This document shows, piece by piece, positions 45,038-57,166 of a stretch of 64,000 nucleotides of DNA. The translations under genes and the position numbers were made by a program. Each line of letters opens with the position of its first letter. The first letter of the stretch is position 1. Below the pieces are notes generated by a model. That model worked only from the letters and a program-made list of their open reading frames with translations. It searched no databases and was not told the DNA's origin. Source of the DNA: Pochonia chlamydosporia 170 (lineage: Eukaryota; Ascomycota; Sordariomycetes; Hypocreales; Clavicipitaceae); NCBI RefSeq assembly GCF_001653235.2, contig NC_035794.1, positions 806,001 to 870,000 on the forward strand, given 5' to 3'.

Positions 45038-46338
45038 CTACTTCCTATCTACATCCACGCCAACTATCCGAAGAACACCGAGATCACTAAACGCCAAACA
45101 ATACCGAGTCGGCGCCCACGCCACTACAGGCGACGAGCCCGCCGTCTTGAACGTGTGAACATGCTCACCAGTTTCCACATGCGACACTTCTAGCCCATTA
45201 CCTATGGCTGTCAACAAGATCCAATCATGAAAACGTCAAGCGTAGCACATACCTTCATCACTCCCACCAACAACATAACTCCCATCAAACGTAAAACCTA
45301 AACAATTAGCACTCTTTCAACACACTTTCCAACCAAACATAACACGGGGAAAAAGACAAAAAAAACATACTTATACTCCTCACCGGGCCCGTCATCCTCG
45401 TCAACGTCCTCTGACAAACCCAATCCGTCGTATCCCACAACGCAATAATCGAATCAGACCCCCCCGTCGCCAAATACCTCGCCGTGGGCTGCATCTCCAC
45501 CGTCAGACAAGACGACGTATGCCCATTAAGCATGTACTCCGCCTCCCCGTCCTGCGGCCAATTCAGCAACGGCTTAAAATCCGGATACGACAAGATGCGG
45601 ATGCGGCCCTCCGACGTAGTCAGGAATATCTTGGTGCCGCTGAAGCAGAATGCAATCTGGTTAGTCTGCATGTCCTGCTGGTGCGACGACAGGGGCGTTG
45701 ACTGTCGCGGCGAAAGAACGTAGATGTTGTCCGCCTGCGGCTATTAGTCTTTCTTTCTTCTGTAAATTTCTCGCATGCCACGTACCTTGTTCCCTACAAT
45801 CAACGTCTCCCCGTCTGGCGCCCATATCAAACTCAACGCATCGCCTAGACCTCTGACTTCGTTGAAGCATGCTTTTGTTCTGACGTCCCAGAACTTGACG
45901 ACGCCGTCTGCACTCACGCTACACAGTTCCGCGTCCTTGGTCGGATTGAATGCTACTTTCTCGACAGCTGCAGCATGGCCTTTTAACTCGGTGGAGAATT
46001 TCACATGCGGCTTCTCAGGATTCCCTACCAGAATTAGCATCTTCCCAAGTACATCTCCAAAACTCCTCCCTTACATCACGGGAAAGGGGACATACAAACT
46101 CGCAGCGTCTTATCCAACGACCCCGTCGCGACCAACGTCCCCAGCGGATTCCACGCAATAGCCCTCAACCTAAACCCATCAGCATGATTCTCAAAATCAC
46201 AGTCCAACATCCTACATACGTGTGTGATCCGCCCCTGGTCGAATTCGGATCATTGTACGGCTGACTGCGTAGACCGCCAAAGTACGACGAAAATTTGTCC
46301 TTGGGGAGGCTCTGTCTCGCCCGTAGGACGGGTGCCAT
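45038..46338 (-). CDS. THO complex subunit Tho3/TEX1 (WD40)
   Basis: Six exons (46338-46220, 46169-46096, 46024-45786, 45734-45371, 45297-45253, 45201-45038), with introns of 50-73 nt, join to 334 residues. The protein starts MAPVLRARQSLPKDKFSSYF and has the RAIAWNPLGTLVATGSLDKTLRVW repeat, followed by GHAAAVEKVAFNP, VSADGVVKFWDVRTKAC, YLATGGSDSIIALWDTTDW, VRSISFTFDGSYVVGGSDEG and a last blade with VETGEHVHTF. That order of WD40 repeats and the length match Tho3/TEX1. The THO complex couples transcription elongation to mRNA packaging and export in the nucleus. Six short, well-marked introns in a 1-kb coding sequence are typical of this gene in fungi. No anomalies were seen. Confidence 0.93.
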
Positions 46339-47494
46339 TGGAGCTTCTTTGCTATACTCTAGGTTTGGATGAGGAGTAGTCGATTGGATATGTTACTCTG
46401 TCGACTGGCAGTGGAGGCAGCGAGGATGCGCATCCAATTGACAGTGAGGGTAGGTTACGGCTTTATGAATGACACCTTTGCAGACTCGAGGTAATTTTCT
46501 TGAAATGAAGGGCTAAAGCGGTGTTGAAGACACTTGATGCTGTGATAAAGGTGAGTTGATTGGCTGAATGTGCTCTCACTGCAAAGGAAGTCGGTCTTTG
46601 ATGGTGGACTCTGGTCCCCACATATACGGTCGTACAGCCAATTGAGTTACTCCACTCCAGAGCTGGTAGGTTACAACGTCGAGCTTCAAATCACAACAAA
46701 CATTCACACCTTCTTGTATCAAAATAAACACATCAAGCTTTGTGGCTGCTTCTCGTACTCAACAAACACTTGTTTTTCATGCGTAGACACTCCTTCTTCA
46801 TGCAATGCAATTCTCATTTCTGCTTCAAACCCTGTCTGTAATCCGATCAAAATATATGTACAAGTTTTCTTTCACAGCCTCGTCTCCAGCAAGCCATGGT
46901 TGCGATGCGGCCAGGCAGGCATGACAGACACCCTGATATCTCAAGGTCAATCAATACACAACATCCAAGCTCCGCCCAGGCCGCTTGCTCATACCCATGC
47001 TCACTGCCTCCAACTGAAAGCACAGCTTCCTGTTGAATCCGAGACTCGATTCACAGTACGTACGCCTTTCATCCCGTGCACCACACACCCAGGTCTGTGC
47101 CCATGGCGGCGACCGTCTCTAAACAGCCGACTTCAACCGTCCAATCCAAATAATCCTTGCCAATTCGCCAGTGACTCCGAGCGCCATGTGTAATACAATC
47201 AAGGTAACAAAAGCTGCATGCTGAAATACTTGCTAAAATCAAAAAGATCACGCATGCGTGCGTGCCATCCAACAGTATCGCCAACCGTACGGTCGTAGCA
47301 GAAAGGCCAATGGTCGACAGCAACCTTGCACATGTTCGTGTGTGTATATATTAAAGTCGTCAAAAAGAGGTCATGTCGTGAGCGTAATCCAACCCCGGCG
47401 GCGGTTATCCTGACTTTTGTAGGCTCATATCTAAAAGATGTGCATTGGGAGGGCAGATCAATGTTGTGTATGTGTGATAAAAGTGTTGTCCCCA
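46339..47494. other. Intergenic between THO3 and cyclin gene
   Basis: About 1.16 kb. It holds the THO3 promoter and the cyclin 3' UTR, both on the minus strand. No further gene was recognised. Confidence 0.6.
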
Positions 47495-49216
47495 TCATGC
47501 TGGTGAAATGTCGTCCAACGACAGCTCAGTCTCTGTGATGCCAAACAAAGCGGCATTCTTCTTGGCCCACTGTCGAGCAAGAATAGAGGCTGCGCAAATA
47601 TTGTTAGTCATTTTTTTGTCATAGAGTGAATCGGAGATTCATCGTGAACTTGTACTCACCCTTGAGGAACTTTTTGCTGGCATATTTCTTGAAGAATGCC
47701 TCGTGTACAACGGGGCGAGCAAGATAGTCAATCATCAAGTCGACGACAGGCTGAACCTCTTGCTTGTTGTATCCGGCATAGTAAGCCAGAATCTCGTCCT
47801 GTAACAAGCATTGTTAGGGCCATTGTCCACTTCCATTCAAAAATATGATGCTCATGCTTACCCATGGACCACGGTCCAGCATCATGCGTGCCAAGTACAT
47901 GGCGGCCGCAGCGCAGTGGCTTGACCGGTAAGGCAAGAATCGGTAGTCGAGGAGGCTAATCTCCATGAGATATTTGCCAATAGTGCGAGACTGGATGTCA
48001 TAGTTGTCCGCCTTCGACACGCGGCGGAGGAAGTTCATGGGGTTGGGATAGCTCAGGTCATAGTTGAGCGTGCTAAGGAGGAACCGCTCTGCGGACAGAA
48101 TCTCGGCTTCACTGAAGCCATTGTCGGTAATGCGCTTAAAGTTCTCCACATGAGGTGACAGAACCTCCTCGTACTTGGACGCAATGAACATGGCGGTGAT
48201 GCCAACAAGCTGGAGACGGTCGAGCTGAACAACCTTTTCGGAGAGGAAGCGGTCAATGATGTTGACAGCGAGGAAGAGGGTCTCCGGTAACAGATGGAAT
48301 CTTGTGTGAACCTCGATGAGCCAGTCAATGAGAATACCACGCGTTTTCCACTCGAGGTCGTCCTGGTGTTCCATGTACTGAGGGTTGGGAACCGAGCGGC
48401 ATTCAAGGTCTCTCAGATACTCAAAAATCTCCGTGGCATATTCAGCAACCATGAGAGGGTCATCCCAGTCATCCTCTTCGATCAGGTCGACACCATCTGG
48501 CGGTGGTACTCTGACGTCTTCTTCGTCATCGTGCTTGATGTCTTTCAAGTCGGACACGGGGACGCGATTTTCGTCGCGCATCTGCGCCCCCAACTTTTGC
48601 GTATGCACCTTCTTCCGTACAGGCTGAGATTCTTCGACAGCGACGTCATCTGCCTCCTTGCCGGCGGCGGACGCGACTTTTCTCTTCGGGCCAGCGCCAA
48701 TGGTACCAGAGCCACCACGTCTGGGTTCGGCCTTGTTCAATTCCTTGGCGCTGAGAGCACTGCGGGCAGTGGTGGTTCGGGTAGTGCTCTTCTGGATACC
48801 ACCAGGATGGGAAGCCTTGGAGATGAGTCCAACCTTGCCACCGGCCTTCTTTCCCTCAACAGCTTCCGACTTGTTGACGTTGCTGACATCGCCGAGAGCA
48901 GCACGTTTCCTTTGAACGCCAGCATTGCCGAGACTGGCAGCCGACTTCTTCGGCTGTAAAGCACCCTTTGCTGGCATGGCGAGTTCGTCCACGTTGAGAG
49001 CGGCGGCCTTGGCTCGTGTAAGACGCGTCGAGCTGTTCTCGTCGTTCTCGTTGGATACGAGACGTTGACGAGCAGTACGAGTCTAGATGGACGCAACGAG
49101 TTTGCGTGTCAGCAAGTCTGAACACGTGCCGACCAAGAAGGAACACGCCAAAAAAGCTTCCCAATCAAGTCCAGCTAGGAACACGTGTGGTGGCGGCAAC
49201 TTACACCAGGAGGCAT
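47495..49216 (-). CDS. G2/mitotic-specific B-type cyclin
   Basis: Four exons (49216-49205, 49082-47862, 47798-47660, 47589-47495) encode 488 residues. The first coding exon is only 12 nt (MPPG) and is followed by a 122-nt intron. Two destruction-box-like motifs are visible, RQRLVSNEN (residues 9-17) and the canonical RAALGDVSN (64-72), the signals for APC/C-driven proteolysis at mitotic exit. After a basic/acidic linker come the cyclin N domain (WKTRGILIDWLIEVHTRF near residue 250, then LFLAVNIIDRFLS and MFIASKYEE) and the cyclin C domain (LLSTLNYDLSYPNPMNFLRR, YLARMMLDRGPW). It should activate Cdk1 for entry into mitosis. Family assignment is secure; which fungal paralogue (NimE/Clb type) is likely but not proven. 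Confidence 0.95.
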
Positions 49217-51187
49217 ATTACAGTCTAGTATAGATACTAGATGCTATATATGAGAGCCAGAGGCGGTACTGTAGAGCGAAAGAAGAGAGAAACTTGTCAG
49301 CCGTCAACGCGTCGAAAAAAGGATCAAAGAGAGGCAGAGTTGAGAAGAGTTGGGGGAGCATGGAAGAAAAGTAGCTCGACGCTGAGACAGTTTGAATGAG
49401 AGAGGAATTTTGTCGGTTGCCCTACCTCTGGTTCAGAGACAGACGAATGAATGTCCAACACAACACCGCGATTGGAATGTTTGATCGGGATATATGCAGC
49501 CCAAAACTAGTTAAACGTATTAGGGGAGCTGCCCGATGATGGCTAACGGCGCGATTAACGTGTAAAAAAAGATGGAGAGGGACAAGATAACAGGAAGGAC
49601 CGGGCAGCAGTCGAGGTGTTTATGTTGAAGAAGACGGTCGTGAGGGCAGACGAGAAGTGTTTTGAGGAGCGGAGCAGAGCAGAGCAGCAGCAAGCAGGGG
49701 AGGAAGACGTGAGGTGAGAAAGTGGAGCCAGTCGCGGATGGAAAAAGGTACGTACCTTGACTTGAACCGGGACATGGACCTCGACCTGTCTTGATGCGGC
49801 GCGGCGTGGCTCGCGATTTTTGGTTGCCCAGGCAGGGAATCTACTTTTTGAGACTGTGCATTGATGTAACAAGAGAGACACACACAAAAAAAGGGAAGAA
49901 TTGACTGGATGAATGGACACCTGTGATTGAGCTCCAAAGACGGGCTGGGCCGGAATAGTCAGCAGCAAGCACTGTGTTTTTATTCGCGAGCTGTGATGTC
50001 CAGTCCGTCTGTGTCTGTGTCTGTGTCTGTCTTTCTGGTCCGTGTTTGTGCCACCAAAGCCGTTGCTGCAGGCAATGGATGGATATGATGGATACTTGAG
50101 TACTCCGTATATCTGGGCCAGACTCGTTTGTGCAATCCAAGGGATGAATTTATCTGTGAACTTGCACTACTACGCAGTATCTGGTTACACAATCGCAGTG
50201 CAGCCGATTGAGGTTTGAGTTTTATTGTAGAGATTAAATCAGCAAGGGACATATCGCGGCCAAACAATGAGAAAAAAGCAAGGCCAGACTGACGAGTTTG
50301 TATCTGCATCTGTAGCATGATGCTGCCACGCACAGCTGCATATCTACACACACACATGTTACAGGCTAACCACGGAGTACCTACCCAGGTCATGCCCAGT
50401 ATTTCAGCTTCACCCAAATCATACCGTGTCATCGGGATGATGCCAAACAACGTTGACTGGCTCGCCAAGGTACCTCTACAAGCTTGTACAAGCTCACAGT
50501 CGGCGACTCACAACGCGACGACTGGAGCTTTCGCGGGTCTGAATACCAGGTACGTACCAGCTCTAGCTCCAGCACTAGCCGAAATCCCTGTGTCAACAGT
50601 GGCAACCGCGGGGCAACGGCCCGTTGATTGGAGAAAGCGCCGCGGCTCATCTCGCGCCGGTGCACAAGCCCTTGTGGCTAGTCGCGCGAGCTTGCACGAC
50701 GCGGCGTCCCGCTGATGTGGCTCCAGCTGTGGCACGAACTGTGGCTCACCACCTCCGCTTGTGTGGCTTGGCACTTCCTTGCCGTCTCTCGGCAAAACGT
50801 TCTGCAGCTTTCCGATGGAAATTTCAATGTGGCCGACCACACTCACGACTGGCTGGTGGGCAAAGTGCAAATCAACTGGCCGTCAGTCCACCAAGCTGGT
50901 GATCCCTCTTTTTTCGACGTCGCCTTTCCGGACATCAAGGCGTCAACGGCCAGGTTCAAGCATTGGCTGTGACTTGGGTCTCTGAACAGGACCACGTCCA
51001 ATCCTGCTGCTTGGCCAATGCCTGGCACTGGGGCAGCTATTTAACTCTTAACCTTGGCAACGAACTCGGAGCTCCTTTTCCGTGCCTCGACAATCATCAA
51101 CTTCAAACGCTATCCTCCACAATCCATTGAAGCTCAAAACACGGCAAAGATCGAAAAAAGGCAACTGTTCCTTCACCCTGAATCAAC
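49217..51187. other. 2-kb divergent promoter region, cyclin / uL2m
   Basis: The cyclin gene and the mitochondrial uL2m gene are transcribed away from each other across this region. It includes a TCTGTG hexamer array (50006-50032) and purine-rich runs near 49680. The cyclin side probably contains a long 5' leader. No gene was recognised. Confidence 0.6.
50006..50032. repeat. TCTGTG hexamer repeat
   Basis: Four imperfect copies of TCTGTG in the cyclin/uL2m intergenic region. A simple repeat with no visible function. Confidence 0.8.
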
Positions 51188-52449
51188 ATGTTTCCCCAAA
51201 GATTACCGCTCTCCGCGGTCACCAGGAGTTTACAGCGGCTGACGTTCAGCCAAACCGCTGTGCGTGGTTATGCGACACCCAAATCCAAAACCAGCCCCGA
51301 CAGCAGCGGACTCTCCAGCCAGTCTCTTATGAACACAGCCGAAACCCAGGGCTCACAATCCGTCAAGCTGCGCACGTATAAGCCCCGAACCCCCGGTGTA
51401 CGACACTTGAGACGCCCCATGAACGAGCACCTCTGGAAAGGCCGGCCATTCTTACCATTGACATACCCCAAGAAGGGCCAGGGCAAAGGTGGACGTAACG
51501 CACATGGACGCATCACCGTACGACACCGCGGCGGTGGTGCCAAGCGAAGAATACGAACAGTCGACTTTGAGCGATGGCGGCCAGGTCCCCATCTGGTAGA
51601 CCGAATTGAGTACGATCCCGGACGAAGCGCACACATTGCCTTGGTCACGGAGCAGGCTACGGGACAGAAGTCATACATCCTGGCTGCTGAGGGTCTTCGA
51701 AGCGGCGACATTGTGCACAGCTATCGATCAGGCATTCCGCAGGATCTTCTGGACAGCATGGGCGGCATCATTGATCCTGGTATTCTTGCTGCTCGAACGG
51801 CATTCCGCGGCAACTGTCTGCCCATGCACATGGTTCCTGTTGGGACGGAAGTCTTTGCCGTTGGCTCGGCTGCGAAGCGTGGCGCCGTGTTTTGTCGCAG
51901 CGCCGGAACGTCCGCCACGGTGGTGAACAAGAATGAGGAGACGAAAGATGATGGCACCAAGATCATGACGGGCAAGTATGTCGAGGTGCGTCTCCAGAGT
52001 GGTGAGGTCCGCCGGGTCAGCAAGAATGCGTGTGCTACGGTTGGTGTTGCCAGCAATGTCCACCACCACTACCGACAGCTTGGAAAGGCAGGACGAAGCC
52101 GGTGGTTGAATATTCGGCCGACGGTTCGTGGTGTGGCCATGAACAAGGGTAAGTCATATGTGCATACATCACGAGGCAATGATGGAAGCTGACGAGGAGT
52201 AGTTGACCATCCTCACGGTGGTGGCCGAGGTAAATCGAAGAGTAACCGCAACCCGGTTACACCTTGGGGTAGACCCGTAAGTACTACCAATACAGATTTT
52301 TGTCTTCAAAGTGTAACGGATGTTAACGCCTTTAACAGACCAAGAGTGGTTACAAGACTCGCCGTACGCACAACATCAACAAATGGGTTGTCACCCCTCG
52401 ACCCCGTAACCACGGCAAGAGACGAGACAAGCGGTCGTCCAAGGAATAA
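51188..52449 (+). CDS. RML2: Mitochondrial ribosomal protein uL2m (Rml2)
   Basis: Three exons (51188-52148, 52203-52276, 52339-52449; introns of 54 and 62 nt) encode 381 residues. An N-terminal Arg/Ser-rich, acid-poor presequence ([18 protein letters not shown]) points to mitochondrial import. The body is ribosomal protein L2: [20 protein letters not shown] (RNA-binding), [35 protein letters not shown] and [19 protein letters not shown], whose conserved His in DHPHGGG lies at the peptidyl-transferase centre. The last exon gives TKSGYKTR and the basic C-terminus. The protein is part of the mitoribosomal large subunit. Between the L2 halves is a short acidic insertion ([10 protein letters not shown]), common in mitochondrial forms. 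The second exon is only 74 nt and carries the catalytic motif. Confidence 0.95.
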
Positions 52450-55302
52450 GAGCGTTATGGGTTGTGAGAGCAACAAGGGTTGCGTTTGGGTGGAAATGCA
52501 CAGTGTTGTAAAACAAGGCGGAGCATAGAACTGTGTATACTACGATGTGTCATTGTACTGTACTATATAGACGATGTAGATGAGGCTAGCAAGACGAGCA
52601 TTGGTGGAGGTGGTTCGTCTCTGTTCAATAAGACTATTATCAAAGCTAATAATTTGTCTGGTGGGTGTATTATATCCTCTGGATAGTACTCACCGGAGCG
52701 CGAAGTCCTGTGGTCGCAAATATCAAGCCCCCAGCTGGCTTCAACGACACAGCCTCCGGGGCTGTCAACAAGCAAGGTGACATGTCAAGTAATGTCAAGT
52801 AATATCCAACCAGACCAGATGGCTTGGGCGTGCCACCGGAAATGTGCCGTTAATTCGGCACTGGCAATCATGCTTACCAGGCACTCAACATGGCTGAGCA
52901 CGCAGTCCGCCAACAACGCCCATACGCCAAAGTAAACCTCATACATTCCCGGTTATCAACGACAAAACTCTCGGTCCATGTCCGAAATTCCATCATTAAG
53001 CACCGTCAATTCACGCCAACCCGTCAAACCGTCAAACCGGCCACCACAACGCACCGCCAACGGCCGCACTCAGCACCACGCAGCTAAGCCCAGCCCAGCG
53101 CAACAACACACCGCATTCAACCAAGGCAGTGCACGCATGGCGCTGACACGTAAAATCCCCCAAATGAACCTCACCGTCAGACCACGTCGACAGCAATAAA
53201 TCTGCTGTGCCCTTCAGCAACCACCCAACATCAATCTACAGCTACACTGCCAAGCTGCAGCCAATTCGCAAGCGCCAAACCTCAAACCTACTGCACCCTC
53301 TGAGCCTAAAACAGCAAAAAAGGAGCAAAGCGGTTCCCTTGACATACCCTGGCCCAGCGCCTCGCACGCCTTGGCGCCACAGACTGCGCCGCTGAGCAAA
53401 TCAGCTTTCATTTCAGGTGTGTTAGCTTCGTCGGCAGCCTGAGAAGGTGTGGCAGGTTATTCTGGTCAGGGCATCTTGACACATGATGGATTTCCGTATC
53501 TGTATTTTGGCGCTGGGTGCTTGGCGAGGAACTTGAAACGACACTGAAAGGTGCGTAGAGTGATGAAGCACCGCAGCTTAGGAAGAATGAGAGGAAATTC
53601 TTACTAATGGGGTTCTTCGTATGGGCTTAGGGACCTAGGTAGGTTGGTATCCGAAATAGATGGTGCAAAATGAAAGAAGCTGGCCACGAAAGCCTTGAGC
53701 CTTCAGGTGAGACACCACCAGTGCAGTGCAATAGGTGCTCCGTTACTGGATGGACGTCCGTGAGAGGGCAACTGAGAGAAACTTGACATGACGTCTTTTA
53801 ACCTGATAGGTGAATGCAACATCACTGCGCCCCTGTCCTGTCGGCTGTGGAAAGCCAATCTGCGCCTCGCTGTCGTAGTGGATGAGATTCCACATCTCAT
53901 TACTCCGTACTCCTGAGTCTTGTGTCCTGACGGTGCATGTCGGAGCAGAGTCAAGTCAAATCGAGTACAATAGAGAAGCATCCGCCGGTGAGCAACGTGA
54001 ATCAAGACAAAGCGGCAAAGAACGGAAACGAAACGACCAGTCTTGCAACATGACTACTGCGCACAAAGTAAAGGGCAGAGCTTTTTCAACGTCATCAGGA
54101 AATGACCATCACATTGCAAGATGGCTTTGCCGTGGATCCCTTGTTTCAGAGGGGGAAGCAAATCGGGGTGTTACAAGCTGGCAGACTGGACCCCGATTAG
54201 CCATCATTTAGCGCGTGAAATGAAGGCTACATGTCAATCGAACCAGGGGACATTGAAGACTGGCACGGAGTACGGAGAGATGCCGAAGGCTTAAAATGTC
54301 AACTGGTCTGGTGTCGTGGAATTATTGCGTTGGGCATCGTACGGGCCGGGCAGTGCTCGACGCAGCAACCCATCAAATACAGAGAAACCATCCATACGAC
54401 AAAACTGCAATGTGAAGCACGAAGCAAAAAAGAATCTGGTGTGGTACATGCCAAGATCAAATGAAAATGTATTCCCTCCATCCATCGATCCATCCATCAC
54501 CCTGAATCCCCACCAAAGCCGCCCACAACAAAAAAGAAGCTTACGACGTCGCATGTCAATCAATCCCTCCATCCATCACCCCTTTCCTTGCCGCCAAGCA
54601 AGTTTAGAACATGGAGACGCAACTGGGGACGCAACTGGGGACACGGAGGGCAGTGCAAGCAAGCAAGCAAGCATGCAAGCTTTCAATTTCAGTTGGGCAT
54701 CACACTCAAAGGGGGTGAGCGCGATTGTTCGAGGACCAGAATATTAAAATACCCGAGTCCCTTGTCATTTTTACTCTGCACTCAACGGAGCTCTCCATAA
54801 ATGCTCAAATCTTGCGGCACGTCAAAACCCGAAATCCAACTGACACCAAGGCCATGACATCTCTCACTTGAGCACTCGTCCAGTCGACCATCACCATCCC
54901 CCCAGCTGCGCCTCGTAACACATCACTTCATCGACGAAAAAAAAAAGACCCCTCTCGACCACTTGCACATCCTTTCGTGCCAACCGGTGATCTGTGATCA
55001 TTACGCGCGCACACACCCACCCTCAACTAATTTGGCCGTGGAAGCAAAAAAAGTGCCGGACTGAAACCTTGCGATTCCTTAGCTTGGCTTCGCCCCTTCT
55101 GGTCCAGTCCAGTCCGTCTGCCGTATTGTCTGACGACATATTCGCCAGCCACCCACAGTTAACTACCTGGCAAGCGCCGAGCCCATCGTGTGCTTGCCGA
55201 CTTGCCTGACGGAGATAATATCTATCTCGGTCCCCCCCCCCCTCCTCTCTTTTTTTTTTGGGTTCTTTTTCCTTGATCATCATCCGGGCTGGGTGACGAC
55301 GC
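52450..55302. other. 2.9-kb intergenic region, no gene seen
   Basis: It lies between the uL2m 3' end and the PAP2 phosphatase start. It contains tandem repeats at 54616-54680 and, just before the PAP2 start, a C9/T9-type homopolymer tract at about 55230-55260. No frame shows a known domain. Confidence 0.55.
54616..54680. repeat. Short tandem repeats (GACGCAACTGGG and GCAA)
   Basis: Two and a partial copy of a 12-bp unit (GACGCAACTGGG) are followed by a CAAG/GCAA tetramer run. Simple sequence upstream of the PAP2 gene. Confidence 0.75.
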
Positions 55303-56804
55303 ATGTCTGAATACCAAAGAATGGCCCACTCTGGGGGCTCATCTAGCGGCAACAGCTTCACTGTCAAGCTGCTCGCCTCATATGCATTTGACTGGATCGT
55401 CTTGATTGTTATTACTGTGGTTGCTGGGTTTTTGGGACGCATTGAGCCGAATAAACGGCCATTTTCGTTGCAGGATCCCAATATTTCGTGAGTACTTTAT
55501 GCACCTATCTTGCCACTTTATTTTTTCACCCTGGAATACTGCCGATGGCATTTCGGCAGTTGTTCAAGGGTCGTGTGACCAGCTTGCCCAACAGCACAAC
55601 AACGTCAAGACGCAACGGCTAACCACAACTCCAACCTAGATTCCCCTTTGCCGAAAAGGAAACCGTTCCCTCATGGCTTCTCGTCGTTCTCTGCGCCCTG
55701 GCCCCCGTCGTCATCATCCTCTTCGTCTCCCTGATCCTCGTGCCCGGCAACACCGTCCCCAAAAACACCAGCAAGGCCCTTATCTGGAAGCGAAAAGTAT
55801 GGGAGCTCCACGTCGGTTGGCTGGGCCTCCTCATGGCCGTCGGCTCAGCCTTTTTCTTTATTAGCGGTATCAAGAATATGTGTGGAAAGCCGCGGCCCGA
55901 CTTGCTCTCCCGATGCCAGCCCGACGTCGCCAACGCCTCAAAATACATTGTCGGCGGGTTTGGCAAGAATATTACTGCGTTCACCTTGTACTCGGGCGAT
56001 ATCTGCATGCAAAAAGACCGTAAGAAGCTCGATGATGGATTTCGCAGCTATCCCAGTGGTCACGCTGCCGCTGCGGCTGCAGGGCTGATATACTTGTCGC
56101 TGTTTTTGGCGAGCAAGTTTTCCGTCACGCTGCCGTTTGTGGTGCCCTCGGGTTCTGCGCCGCTCGATGGCTCGATGCATACTGCTTTCCCGTCGCGAAT
56201 GAATTCCGGCGGCGCCGACCCCTATGAGGCGAGTCGTTTGCGCGATGGAAATAGCGAGTACGGCAAGGCGAGGGTTGTTAGCCGCAACGCCCAGCACAAT
56301 ACTCGATTGCAGTCTCTTAGAAGACAGGCTGCCGCGCCGCCTGTATATCTGCTTGCCATTACTTTGGTTCCGTTCTGTGTGGCCATCTTCATTGCTGCGT
56401 CGAGATGGTTCGATTTCCGCCATCATGGATTTGATATCCTGTTTGGCTTCCTCATAGGTACTGTTACCGCTGTTTACAGCTTCCGATACTACCATTTGCC
56501 CATTGCCGCTGGCGCTGGTTGGGCCTGGGGTCCTCGCAGCGATGATCGTGCGTTTTGGGCTGGCGTCGGCAGACTGGGCTTTGCCGGTGATAATTTGGAC
56601 GACTACCCGCGGCGTATGGATCCATCTGATCTCGGCGAGTCGGGCGACGTAGATGTTGGCGGCATGCGGGGAGCATCAGGCGCAACTGGTGCTGTACACC
56701 GTGGAGAGAGACCAGCTGGTCCTGGAGAGTTCCAGTTCCGCGACGTGGAGCTTGATAGAATGGATCGAAGGGCACAGGCACCTGGGTACGCTCAGGCTCA
56801 TTAA
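55303..56804 (+). CDS. PAP2-family lipid phosphate phosphatase (Dpp1/Lpp1-like)
   Basis: Two exons (55303-55487 and 55640-56804; a 152-nt intron) encode 449 residues. About six membrane helices are visible, the first at residues 28-45. The three-part PAP2 active site is complete: KNMCGKPRP (Lys140 to Pro148), PSGH (200-203, general-acid His203) and SRWFDFRHHGFD (Ser316, Arg317, nucleophile His323, Asp327). This places it with Mg-independent phosphatidate/diacylglycerol-pyrophosphate phosphatases of vacuolar or Golgi membranes. A hydrophilic insertion of about 60 residues lies between the second and third motifs, together with a long Gly/Asp/Arg-rich cytosolic tail after residue 360. Both are longer than in yeast Dpp1 (289 residues) and may be regulatory. 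The first start (MSEYQRM) is preferred; a second Met six codons on is possible. Confidence 0.93.
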
Positions 56805-57166
56805 GGTGGTGATGTATGGTTGTTTTTATCTATCTCCTCAGTTGCATTAAACTAAGTTTTTGGGATTTGGAGCCCCCTGGAGCCATCTGTATAGTGTAGA
56901 CGGCCACGGAGGCGGAGTTTTGATCTTGTAGAGCTATCAGATACCATGCGAATACACCACTTGTCCATCCTGGCCTGCCGTCTACTTAATCTACTAGAGT
57001 GTGACTGAAGTTTGCTCGCCCAGTAGCATCGCAACAGAAGCCACACAAGCACCTGATGCTCGCCCAGTAACCCAACCGTCCATCTCACAATGCCAATCAG
57101 TAACCCATAACACGCCAAATTCAAACATAACCATCAAACTCAGCGAGTCAAAAGTCAAAGCCCCCC
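56805..57166. other. Intergenic between convergent genes
   Basis: About 360 bp between the 3' ends of the PAP2 and CK2-beta genes. It should contain both 3' UTRs. Nothing else is visible. Confidence 0.6.
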
